42,422 nt of DNA from Mycobacterium sp. (GTDB taxonomy: Bacteria > Actinomycetota > Actinomycetes > Mycobacteriales > Mycobacteriaceae). Location of the stretch: positions 1 through 42,422 of the forward strand of contig JAGQTU010000028.1 of the NCBI GenBank assembly GCA_020438865.1. Direction: 5' to 3'. A program made the translations under genes and the position numbers. This document shows, piece by piece, positions 10,464 through 19,200 of the stretch; the stretch's first letter is position 1; the number at the start of each line of letters is the position of its first letter. The notes beneath the pieces are model-generated. The model searched no databases. It was given only the letters and a program-made list of their open reading frames with translations, and was not told where the DNA came from.

Positions 10464-11128
10464 GTGAACTGATGCGGGTGGTGCTGCCCGATGTCTCCGA
10501 TCTGGTCTACGCCGAGTTGTATGACGATCCGCCGGAGCTGAGCCCGCTACCGGAGGAGGAGCCGCTGATCGCGAAGTCGGTGGCCAAGCGGCGCAACGAG
10601 TTCGTCACCGTGCGGCACTGCGCCCGGGTGGCGCTGGAACAACTCGGCGTTCCACCTGCCCCGATCCTCAAGGGGGACAAGGGCGAACCGTGCTGGCCCG
10701 ACGGCGTGGTGGGCAGCCTGACGCACTGCCAGGGCTATCGCGGTGCAGTGGTCGGCCTGACCGGGTCGGTGCGGTCGGTGGGCATCGACGCCGAGCCGCA
10801 CGGCGTGCTGCCCGAAGGGGTGCTCAACGCGGTCAGCCTGCCGGTCGAGCGGTACGAGATCGGCGCCCTGCCGGGTGGCCTGCACTGGGACCGAATCCTG
10901 TTCTGTGCCAAGGAGGCCACCTACAAGGCGTGGTTCCCCCTGACCCAGCGTTGGCTCGGCTTCGAGGACGCCCACATCACGTTCGACGTCGACGCGAGCG
11001 GGGTCAGCGGATCCTTCGTGTCGCGGATCCTCATCGACCCGGCGGCGCGGTCCGGTCCCCCCCTGCACCGGTTGGAGGGCCGCTGGTCGGTGGGCGGTGG
11101 CCTGGCGCTGACCGCGATCGTGCTGTGA
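10460..11128 (+). CDS. pptT: 4'-phosphopantetheinyl transferase PptT
   Basis: Transfers phosphopantetheine from CoA to acyl and peptidyl carrier proteins needed for mycolic acid, virulence lipid and siderophore synthesis. The 222 residues contain the Sfp-type motifs VGIDAEP (D110, E112, Mg-binding) and [13 protein letters not shown] (E152, K156), plus the CoA-binding GSLTHC segment. Length is close to M. tuberculosis PptT (227). The ATG at 10460 overlaps the pptH stop, and the stop overlaps the GTG of truB, so the three genes are probably translationally coupled. Confidence 0.95.
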   Translation: MSELMRVVLPDVSDLVYAELYDDPPELSPLPEEEPLIAKSVAKRRNEFVTVRHCARVALEQLGVPPAPILKGDKGEPCWPDGVVGSLTHCQGYRGAVVGLTGSVRSVGIDAEPHGVLPEGVLNAVSLPVERYEIGALPGGLHWDRILFCAKEATYKAWFPLTQRWLGFEDAHITFDVDASGVSGSFVSRILIDPAARSGPPLHRLEGRWSVGGGLALTAIVL

Positions 11129-12021
11129 ACGTTCCGCCTGCCCCCGGCATCGTCGTGGTCGACAAGCCGGCCGGGATGACCAGCCACGACGTGGTGGGCC
11201 GCTGTCGGCGCACTTTCGGCACCCGCAAGGTCGGCCACGCCGGAACCCTGGACCCGATGGCTACTGGCGTCCTGGTGATCGGCATCGAACGGGCCACCAA
11301 GATCCTCGGCCTGCTGACGGCCACCTCGAAGTCGTACGCGGCGACCATCCGCCTGGGTCGGTCCACCAGCACCGATGACGCCGAAGGTGAAGTGTTGCAG
11401 GATGTTTCGGCGGCGCATATCACCGACGGCCAGATCGAGGCCGGCGTCGCCGCATTGCGGGGCGAGATCGCGCAGCGGCCGTCGTCGGTCAGCGCGGTGA
11501 AGATCGGCGGCAAGCGGGCCTACCAGTTGGCGCGTGAGGGCCACGACGTGCAGTTGGCCGAGCGCCAAGTGCGCATCGATCGGTTCGACGTCCTCGACAT
11601 TCGTCGCGACGGTCCGTTCGTCGACATCGATGTCGAGGTGGACTGCTCGTCGGGCACCTACATCCGCGCACTGGCCCGCGACCTCGGCGCGGCCCTCGGC
11701 GTCGGGGGACACCTGACCGCGCTGCGGCGCACCCGGGTCGGCGGCTACGGGCTGGAACACGCTCGCACCCTCGAAGACCTGGCCGAGACTCCGCAACTCA
11801 GCTACACCCTGGACGAGGCGTGCCTGCTCGCCTTCCCGCGCCGGGACATCACCGCCGCGCAGGCCGATGACGCGGGCCATGGGCGACCGTTGGAAGCCGC
11901 CGATATCGGCGGGGTTTACGCCGCCACCGATCCAGGGGGTCGGGTGATCGCGCTGTTGGAGGACAAGGGGGCCCGGACCAAGTCGGTCGTGGTGATCCGC
12001 CCCGCCACCCTCGGCGACTGA
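11125..12021 (+). CDS. truB: tRNA pseudouridine-55 synthase TruB
   Basis: Makes pseudouridine 55 in the T-loop of tRNAs. The 298-residue product has the N-terminal [13 protein letters not shown], the catalytic loop [14 protein letters not shown] (Asp in LDP) and [16 protein letters not shown], all diagnostic of TruB. The start GTG at 11125 overlaps the pptT stop. It is the last gene of the pptH-pptT-truB run; the next gene starts 13 bases later on the same strand. Confidence 0.95.
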   Translation: MNVPPAPGIVVVDKPAGMTSHDVVGRCRRTFGTRKVGHAGTLDPMATGVLVIGIERATKILGLLTATSKSYAATIRLGRSTSTDDAEGEVLQDVSAAHITDGQIEAGVAALRGEIAQRPSSVSAVKIGGKRAYQLAREGHDVQLAERQVRIDRFDVLDIRRDGPFVDIDVEVDCSSGTYIRALARDLGAALGVGGHLTALRRTRVGGYGLEHARTLEDLAETPQLSYTLDEACLLAFPRRDITAAQADDAGHGRPLEAADIGGVYAATDPGGRVIALLEDKGARTKSVVVIRPATLGD

Positions 12022-12034
12022 GTACGGTGGGCTC

Positions 12035-13174
12035 GTGAGCCTGCAGTTGACCGATGAACAGCAGGGCCTGGTCACCACCGTTCGCGAGTTCGCAGCCCGG
12101 GAGTGTGGTACCCGGGAGAAGCGGCTGGAGCTGACCGACGGCGGCAAGACCCACCACAACGCCGATATCTCCCGGAAGCTGGCCGACCTCGGTTTCCTCG
12201 GATTGTCGATCCCGGAGGAGTACGGCGGCGCCGGTGGCGGGCTCCACGACGCCTGTCTGTTCGTCGAGGAACTGGCCTACAACCAGATCCCGGTCGGCAG
12301 CTTCGCAGTCACACTGATCGTCTCGCATGTCTACCTGAGCTGGGCCTCCGAGGATCTGAAGAAGGAGATCCTCGGCGCCGTCGTCACCGGCACCCCGACG
12401 GCGATCGCGATGTCCGAGCCTGGTTCCGGCTCCGATGTCGCCTCGCTGCGCTGCAGGGCCGACAAGGTTGACGGCGGCTACCGCCTCAACGGCCAGAAGA
12501 TGTGGATCTCCAACGCCCACTACTCCGACCACATCCTGCTGGTGGCCCGCACGGCGGACACCGGGGACAAACACCAGGGCATCTCGATGTTCTCGGTTCC
12601 CACCAACACCCCCGGCATCGAAATCCGGCCCATCCCCACCATGAGCGCCGAGGTCAACGACGTGTTCTTCACCGACTGCGAGATCGGCTCGGAGCGGCTG
12701 ATCGGCACGGAGGGCGGCGGCTGGCTGCAGCTGATCGCCGGGCTCAACACCGAGCGGGTGATCGTCGGCGCGCTCGCCCTCGGGCAAGCCCGCCGCGCCT
12801 TCGACGACACCCTCGACTACGTAAGGACCCGCCAGCAGTTCGGTCGCCCGGTCGGTACCTTCCAGGCGCTGTCGCATCGACTGGCCGAACTCGCCACCGA
12901 GATCGAATGCACCCGGCTGCTGGTGCACGACGTCGCCCAGCGCGTCGACGAGAACCCCGGCAAGTTGATGCCCCAGGAAGCCTCCATGGTCAAACTGAAG
13001 GCCACCGAGGTCGCGAAACGTGCAGCGCTGGAAGGAATTCAGATGATGGGCGGGATGGGCTATGCCACCGAGGGTGGCATGGAGGAGCAGTTCCGCACCG
13101 CCGTGGTCGGCACCATCGCCGGTGGTAGCAGCGAGGTCCAGCGCGACATCATCGCCAAGACACTCGGTCTGTAG
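12035..13174 (+). CDS. Acyl-CoA dehydrogenase (FadE type)
   Basis: FAD-dependent enzyme that introduces the alpha-beta double bond in acyl-CoA. The 379 residues have the signature IAMSEPGSGSDVASL, the FAD-binding stretch GQKMWISNA and the C-terminal MMGGMGYATEGGMEEQFR followed by IAGGSSEVQRD. The MCAD-type catalytic glutamate position is Gly (IAGGSSE). Instead E240 in LNTERVIVG aligns with the helix-G glutamate used by isovaleryl-CoA dehydrogenase, suggesting that catalytic geometry. The gene occupies the place of fadE21 relative to M. tuberculosis, but orthology is unproven. It converges on the crotonase-SDR genes. Confidence 0.92.
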   Translation: MSLQLTDEQQGLVTTVREFAARECGTREKRLELTDGGKTHHNADISRKLADLGFLGLSIPEEYGGAGGGLHDACLFVEELAYNQIPVGSFAVTLIVSHVYLSWASEDLKKEILGAVVTGTPTAIAMSEPGSGSDVASLRCRADKVDGGYRLNGQKMWISNAHYSDHILLVARTADTGDKHQGISMFSVPTNTPGIEIRPIPTMSAEVNDVFFTDCEIGSERLIGTEGGGWLQLIAGLNTERVIVGALALGQARRAFDDTLDYVRTRQQFGRPVGTFQALSHRLAELATEIECTRLLVHDVAQRVDENPGKLMPQEASMVKLKATEVAKRAALEGIQMMGGMGYATEGGMEEQFRTAVVGTIAGGSSEVQRDIIAKTLGL

Positions 13175-13177
13175 TTC

Positions 13178-13948
13178 TCAGCGCAGGACCCAGTCCGGCG
13201 GCCGCTTCTCCAGAAAGGCTCGCATGCCTTCCTGCGCCTCTGCGGTGCCGAACAAGCGTGCCGACAGGGCGGCGAGATGCGCGGCGTCGTCGTTGACCGC
13301 CGCCCGGGTGGCCCTGGTGGTCAGCGCCTTGGTCTCTGCCAGTCCCTGCGGCGAGCACAGCCGCAACTCGTCGTAGAGGGCGGTGGACGCGGCATCAAGA
13401 TCGTCGACCGCCGCCGTGATCAAACCGATCTCGGCAGCCGTGGCGGCGTCGAACTTCTCCCCGGTCAACAGGTAGCGGCCGGCGGCGCGTTCGGTCATCC
13501 GGCCCAGCGTGGTGAGCGTGATGATCGCCGGGGCGACACCGATGCGCACCTCGGTGAACGCGAAGGTGACTGCCCGCGAGGCGATCACGATGTCGGCGGC
13601 ACCGACAAGCCCGAGGCCGCCGGCTCGCACGTGCCCGTTCAGGCGGGCCACCACCGGCTTGGGAGCTTCGAGGCTCAACTTCAACAGAGTTACCATGGCG
13701 TCGGTCGAGGACGGACCGCTCGAGGCCTCACTGAGATCGGCTCCCGCGCAGAAGACCGATCCGGTGTGGGTCAGCTCGATGGCCCGGACCGCGGGATCGC
13801 CCGACGCCTCCGAGAGGTGGGCAGCCAACTCGTTGCACAGCTGACGGGAAAGCGCGTTTCGGTTGTGCGGGGAGTCCAGTTCGATACGGGCGATGCCGCG
13901 CTCGACGGAATAGTGGACCAGTTCGGTGGTGGCAGCTCCAGTTGGCAC
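13178..13948 (-). CDS. Crotonase-family enoyl-CoA hydratase/isomerase
   Basis: 256 residues if started at the GTG at 13948, which has a GGAG ribosome site a few bases upstream and lies 17 bases after the preceding stop; the open frame continues further but inside the SDR gene. Crotonase marks are LDSPHNRNALS, FCAGADLSEA and GHVRAGGLGLVGAADI. At the first catalytic position the glutamate is absent (GLGLVG); the second is present in FTEVRIGVAP. This pattern is shared with methylglutaconyl-CoA hydratase-like proteins. Third gene of a minus-strand crotonase-SDR-crotonase set, tail-to-tail with the acyl-CoA dehydrogenase. Confidence 0.88.
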   Translation of the reverse strand: MPTGAATTELVHYSVERGIARIELDSPHNRNALSRQLCNELAAHLSEASGDPAVRAIELTHTGSVFCAGADLSEASSGPSSTDAMVTLLKLSLEAPKPVVARLNGHVRAGGLGLVGAADIVIASRAVTFAFTEVRIGVAPAIITLTTLGRMTERAAGRYLLTGEKFDAATAAEIGLITAAVDDLDAASTALYDELRLCSPQGLAETKALTTRATRAAVNDDAAHLAALSARLFGTAEAQEGMRAFLEKRPPDWVLR

Positions 13949-13965
13949 ATCAGCTCCGTTCGTCT

Positions 13966-14865
13966 CTAACTCAGCAGCGGGACCAGCACGGCGAGTTCGC
14001 CCTGCGCGTTGTCCGGCACGATGTGCTTCGTCAGGTCGCACACCTCGTCGATGTGCCCGGCGACATCTTCGATCGAGGGCACATTGCCCTTGCCGGAGAA
14101 CCACCCCTCGGAAACCCCCACGAAGGCACGCGAATAGCGGCCCGCGCCGACGGAGAACACCTCATGGGTCAACTCGCAGTCCTGCGACACCAGGTACAGC
14201 GCCAGCGGAGTGACGAACTCCGGGTGCAGCGCCTCGGCCATCGGCCCGAGCAGTTCCTCGGTCAGCCGGGTGCGGGCGATGGGGGCGATGGCATTGGAAT
14301 GAATTCCGTTCTTGGCGCCCTCGATCGCGATGGTGTTGGACAGCCCGACCAGGCCCATCTTGGCCGCCGAATAGTTGGTCTGCCCGAAGTTGCCGAACAG
14401 TCCGGCCGCCGATGTGGTGAACAGGAACCGGCCGTACCTCTGCTCGCGCATCAGCCGGTAGGCGGGCTGGCTGACGTAGAAGGCGCCCCGCAGGTGGACG
14501 TCGATGATGTCGTCCATCTCCTGGAACGACAGATTGTGAAAGGACTTGTCCCGCAGGATGCCTGCGTTGTTGATGACGACGTCGACCCGGCCGAACTCGT
14601 TGATCGCAGCGTCCACGATGGCCTGACCACCCTCCGGGGTGGCGACCGAGTCGGTGTTGGCGACCGCGCGTCCGCCGGCCTTTCTGATCTCCTCAACGAC
14701 CACATTGGCGGCCGGCCCGGTACCCAGGCCGTGCACATCGACACCGAGATCGTTGACCACGACCGCCGCGCCGCGGCGTGCCAGTTCGAGCGCGTAGGTG
14801 CGGCCCAGTCCGTGGCCGGCACCGGTGACGACGGCGACCTGGTCGTCGAATCGAATCTCAGCCAT
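13966..14865 (-). CDS. Short-chain dehydrogenase (17-beta-HSD4 / MFE-2-like hydroxyacyl-CoA dehydrogenase)
   Basis: 299-residue NAD(P)-dependent SDR. The Rossmann motif VVTGAGHGLGRTYAL, NNAG (INNAGILRDKSFHNL), a serine in the TTSAAGLFGN stretch and the YSAAK catalytic pair are all present. The VVVNDLGVDVHG insert and the NNAGILRDKSF wording are typical of the (R)-hydroxyacyl-CoA dehydrogenase domain of peroxisomal MFE-2/HSD17B4. With its two crotonase neighbours it probably catalyses the hydroxyacyl oxidation step of a side pathway, for a fatty acid or steroid side chain. The specific substrate is unknown. Confidence 0.9.
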   Translation of the reverse strand: MAEIRFDDQVAVVTGAGHGLGRTYALELARRGAAVVVNDLGVDVHGLGTGPAANVVVEEIRKAGGRAVANTDSVATPEGGQAIVDAAINEFGRVDVVINNAGILRDKSFHNLSFQEMDDIIDVHLRGAFYVSQPAYRLMREQRYGRFLFTTSAAGLFGNFGQTNYSAAKMGLVGLSNTIAIEGAKNGIHSNAIAPIARTRLTEELLGPMAEALHPEFVTPLALYLVSQDCELTHEVFSVGAGRYSRAFVGVSEGWFSGKGNVPSIEDVAGHIDEVCDLTKHIVPDNAQGELAVLVPLLS

Positions 14866-14882
14866 GAAAAGTCCTCTCTTGC

Positions 14883-15677
14883 CTACTGTTTGCCCTTGCG
14901 GCCCAGAAACTGCAGGACGGCGGCGCGGTGGTCCGCACTCACCAGGCCGATGACCTGGGAGCGCAGTTCCAGTTCGAGGTGCTCGCGCAGACCGCCCGCG
15001 CCGATGCTGGCGTTGAGCAGTTCCTTGGACATCTGGACGCCGAGGCGGGGTCGGGTGGCGATCTTGGCGGCGATTTCGATCGCCTTGGGCAACGGCTCGT
15101 CGACGACGTGCTGGGCCAGGCCAAGCTGACGTGCCTCTTCAGCGCCGAGAGTGCGCCCGGTGTAGAGGATCTCGGCGGCAGTACCCGCGCCGATGAGGCG
15201 TGGCAGCATCCACGACAGCCCGAGGTCGCCGATAGAGACGCCCAGCTTGAGGAACGGCGCCATGAACATGACGTCCGGCGCGCAGATCCGGATGTCGGAT
15301 GCGGTGGCGAGCGCGAAGCCGGCCCCCACCGCCGCCCCCTGCACGGCCGCGACGACCGGCTGCGGAATGTCGCGTAGTGCCAACACGGTCCCGACCGTGC
15401 GCCGCATCCCGTCGTACGCGAGCCGGACCGGGTCCTCGTCCTTGTTCGGCCGGGCTTCCGCCATGTCCATCCCCGCGCAGAAGGCCGCACCCTCGCCGCC
15501 GATCACGACGGCACCGCAGCTGCTGTCCGCACCCAACCGGCGCAGGGCCGTCTCCAGATCGGCGAAGTTTTGCGCGGTCACCGCGTTGAGCCGTTCCGGG
15601 CGGTTGAACTTGACGACGCCGACGCCGTCGTCGCGCAACTCGACGGTGAGTCCCTCGAAATCGGTGTGGTCGGACAT
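14883..15677 (-). CDS. Crotonase-family protein
   Basis: 264 residues from the ATG at 15677, which has AGGGTGA about ten bases upstream; a GTG three codons earlier (15686) is an alternative. The crotonase fold is shown by FNRPERLNAVT, FCAGMDMAEA and VQGAAVGAGFALATASDI. Neither canonical glutamate is retained: the first position is Ala in GFALAT and the second lies in MAPFLKLGV. An Asp in SIGDLGLSW occupies the area used by isomerase-type members, so a double-bond isomerase or related role is more likely than a textbook hydratase. First gene of the minus-strand beta-oxidation set. Confidence 0.86.
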   Translation of the reverse strand: MSDHTDFEGLTVELRDDGVGVVKFNRPERLNAVTAQNFADLETALRRLGADSSCGAVVIGGEGAAFCAGMDMAEARPNKDEDPVRLAYDGMRRTVGTVLALRDIPQPVVAAVQGAAVGAGFALATASDIRICAPDVMFMAPFLKLGVSIGDLGLSWMLPRLIGAGTAAEILYTGRTLGAEEARQLGLAQHVVDEPLPKAIEIAAKIATRPRLGVQMSKELLNASIGAGGLREHLELELRSQVIGLVSADHRAAVLQFLGRKGKQ

Positions 15678-15790
15678 TCTGGTCACCCTACGTGGGGGAA
15701 CTCGCCCGCCGAGTGCGAACCGTCCGCGAGGCGTCTAGTGAGGTCAGCCTGAGTTCGGGCCGCTCAGAGGCGGTCTGCAACCATGTCGGC

Positions 15791-16210
15791 ATGACTGAGA
15801 TGCCCTCCATCCCGACGGCCGGCTCGATCGCCATCGCCGATCTCACCGGCGACGCGGTGGTCCGCGTGCCCGCCGACGCCACCGTCGCCGAGGTCGCCAA
15901 GGCGATCGCCGACAAGCAGGTCGGCGCGGTCGTGGTCGGCGACGAGGCCCGACCCACCGCGCTGGTGACCGAGCGCGATGTGGTCAAGGTGGTGGCGGCC
16001 GGCAAGGACACGGCCGCGACGCGTGCGGCGGACGTGGCCAGCACCCACCTGCTGTGGTGCGCGGCCGAGGAGACCGTCGACCAGGCGGCGATCCGGATGA
16101 CCGATCACTCCATCCGGCACCTGCTGGTCGAGCGGGACGGGGCGCTGGTGGGCATCGTGTCGGCGCGCGACCTGTTGGGTGTGTACGCGACCGACGCCGA
16201 TCAGGTCTGA
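15791..16210 (+). CDS. CBS-domain pair protein
   Basis: About 139 residues forming one Bateman module: two CBS motifs, the first around VRVPADATVAEVAKAIADKQ with GAVVVGD and LVTERDVVK, the second ending HLLVERDGALVGIVSARDLL. Such proteins bind adenosyl nucleotides and act as regulators or sensors. I take the ATG at 15791 (MTEMPSIP); the frame is open back to 15692, but that stretch reads like intergenic DNA divergent from the crotonase gene. Its last bases overlap the stop of the giant cyclase gene on the other strand by 10 bases. Confidence 0.85.
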   Translation: MTEMPSIPTAGSIAIADLTGDAVVRVPADATVAEVAKAIADKQVGAVVVGDEARPTALVTERDVVKVVAAGKDTAATRAADVASTHLLWCAAEETVDQAAIRMTDHSIRHLLVERDGALVGIVSARDLLGVYATDADQV

Positions 16211-19200
16211 GCCGCGCGTTCCCGGGCGTAGGCGAGGGCGGCTACGTCGTCGTCGGCGTCGAACTCGCACATCGAGGCCGCGCGGCCGTCCTGGTATTCG
16301 TTGACCAGGATCCTCGACCAGGAGTACCGCTCGCCGTCACGTCCGACGCCTTCGCGCTCGAGTCGACCGATATAGACGGTCGGCGACATCCACCGGCCTA
16401 CCGAGAACCATGACCGGACGGTGGGAACCATGGCGTAGAGCTCCTCGTAACTCGCTCGCAGTTCTTCGGCGGTGCGGTCCGGGAAGAGGGAGCGGGAACG
16501 GTTCTTGACACGGAGATCTTTGCTCGACAGCTCACCGAATAGGGTGTCGAAGTCACCGCGGTTGGCGGTAAGCACGTACTCGGCGGCAAGTTTGCCCTGC
16601 GCCTGGAACTCGTCACCCAATTCTCCGTAGTAGCGCGATTCCAGTTCCCGGTACGCCCCTTCGAAGTCGTCCTCGTCGAAGCGGATGTCTCGTGCCACGA
16701 GGCCGTCGTCGTTCAGTTCCCAGACGTGGAGATAGCTCGTCTGATTGCCGGCTGCATCGGACCACCGGCTCCATCCCAGCGCCAGCCGCTCGCCGCGCAC
16801 CGCGAGCAGCCGACTCTCGAAGCTGTTGAATTGCTGTAGGATCCGTTCGACATTTGGACGCAGTGCGGCTTTGCCCACGATCGGGTCGCCGCTGAGGCGC
16901 CGACGATCATCGAAGACATAATCATCGGCGTAATGCGAGAGCAAGCCTCCTGGGTCGCCCTCGTTAAGGCTCCTCGTCGCGTTTGTGAAGAGGGCGCTCG
17001 CTCTGTTGGCCACCACCAGAGGGCTGGTGGAGGCTCGCGCCTGCTCCTCTGCGTGGGCGAAGGCCGCAGCCTCGTCCTCCATCTCGAACTGACACGCGTA
17101 CGTCAACCGCCGGCCCCAGACCTCGCAGACGACGATGCGAGTCCATTCGTACTGTTCACCCGCGTCCCCGACGGCCTCACGCTGATAAAGGCCTACGGCC
17201 CATTGGGGAGATATCCAGCGGATGGCGGCGAACCAGTTGCGCGTTGTTCCGACCAGTCGCTGCAATTCCTCTAGGCTCGAACGTAATTCGGTGGCCGAGC
17301 GGTCGAGGAACACTGAGCGTGATCGACTCTCGACACGCACATCCGGGGTGCATACCTCATCGAACAAGGTGTCGAGGTCACCGCGGCTCAACGTCTCCGT
17401 GTACTTCGCGATGACCATGCCCGGTTGAGCCGATTCGGCACCCTCACCCGCGTAATACCGCTCTTCGAGTTCCCGATATGCGTCCTCGAAGTCGTCCTCG
17501 TCATGACGAACCTCGTACGCGATCCGGTCATCATTGCCGACCTCAATCACATGCAGGTGTGTCGACTCGTTACCCGAGGCGTCAGACCACCTCAACAGAC
17601 ACAGCGCAAAACGTTCGCCGCGCACGGCCAATGGACGGCTCTCGAACGTGTTGAAGTGCTGGAGTACCCGTTCGGTTCCGGCCCGCAGCGACTCGTGACC
17701 GCGGAGTTGGTCGCCACTGAACTGGCGCCGATCGTCGAGGAAGTAGTCCTCTGAAACGCACGAAACGAGCGCCTCGACATCACCGGCGCGCAGGGCCGAC
17801 GTGACGCGCTCGGCCGCCGCGGTAGCACGATTTCGTACAGTGAGCCGACCTTGGGCGGAGCGGAGGCTTTCTTCGGCGAACGCGAGCGCGGCCGCCTCGT
17901 CGTCTTCGTCGAATTCCCAGATTGAGGCAAGCCGGCCGTCGCGGTACATGTTGACGAGAATCCGCGTCCACGCGAACTGCGTGCCGTCGTGCCCGACCCC
18001 CTCGCGCTCCAGGCGGCCAACAGAGGTGGTCGGCGACACCCAGTGCAGACTCGAGAACCACGACCGCACCGAGGCGAGCCTTGCGTAGAGATCCTCGAAG
18101 CTGGCGCGAAGTTCGCGGGCCGAACGATCCGGGAATGGGGATCGCCCCCGGTTCTGGAAGCGGAAGTCGGCGCTGCTCAGCTCGTTGAACATGGTGTCGA
18201 AGTCGCCACGGTTCATCGTTGCCACGTAATCGGCGGCGAACAGACCGTGCTTCGCGAACGCCGCACCCTCGCCGGCGTAGTAGCGACTCTCTAGTTCCCG
18301 GTAGGCGGCTTCGAAGTCGTCCTCGTCGAACCGGGTCTCCCCGCGAAGAAGGCCGTCATCGCCGAGCTCGAACACGTGCAGCTGTGTCGATTCGTTGCCG
18401 GAGTCGTCGGACCACGTGCTCGCGGACAACGCCAGGTGCCCACCGCGTACGGCCAATGTCGTCATCTTGAAGGCGGTGTACTGCGCCAGGACTCGTTCCG
18501 TGCCGGCGCGCAGCGCCTCGTGACCGCGCAGCAGGTAGGCGGCTATCCGCCTGCGATCGTCGATGACGTAATCATCCGAGGCGCAGGCCAGGAGACTGCC
18601 GACATCACCGGCCCGCAGGGCGGCGGTGACGCGTTGAGCCGCCTCGCTGGCGGGATTGCTCGCCGGCAGGGGACTCGAGGTAGCCAGCATCCGCTCTTCC
18701 GCGTAGGCGAACGCCTGCTCCTCGAACTCGACATCAAAGTCGCAGACCGCGGTGTAAAGACCGTTTTCGAACTCGGCGACGTAGATCCGGCTCCACTCAT
18801 AGCACTCGCCGTCCTCGCCGACGGCTTCGCGTTCCTGACGCACCACCGCACATTCGGGAGAGAGCCACCGGACGGCCGAGTACCAGATCCGTGACGAGGC
18901 CACCATCGCGTGGAACAACTCGACGCTGTCGCGTAGCTCTTCCGGCGTTCGCTCGGGGAAGATCGTGCCCGCGCGGCTATCGACCCGCAGCCCGGGAACT
19001 GCCAGTTCGTTGAAGAACTTGTCGTAGTCGTGGTTGTTGCCGACAGTAACAACCTGGGCCGCCGTGTTGCCCGATTCCGCGAAGGCGGCACCCTCGCCGG
19101 AGTAGTAGCGCCGTTCGAGCTCTTCGAAGGCACCGTTGAAGTCGTCTTCGTCGAACCGGGCGTCGGTCACGATGCGGCCGTCCTCACCGACTTCGGCGAC

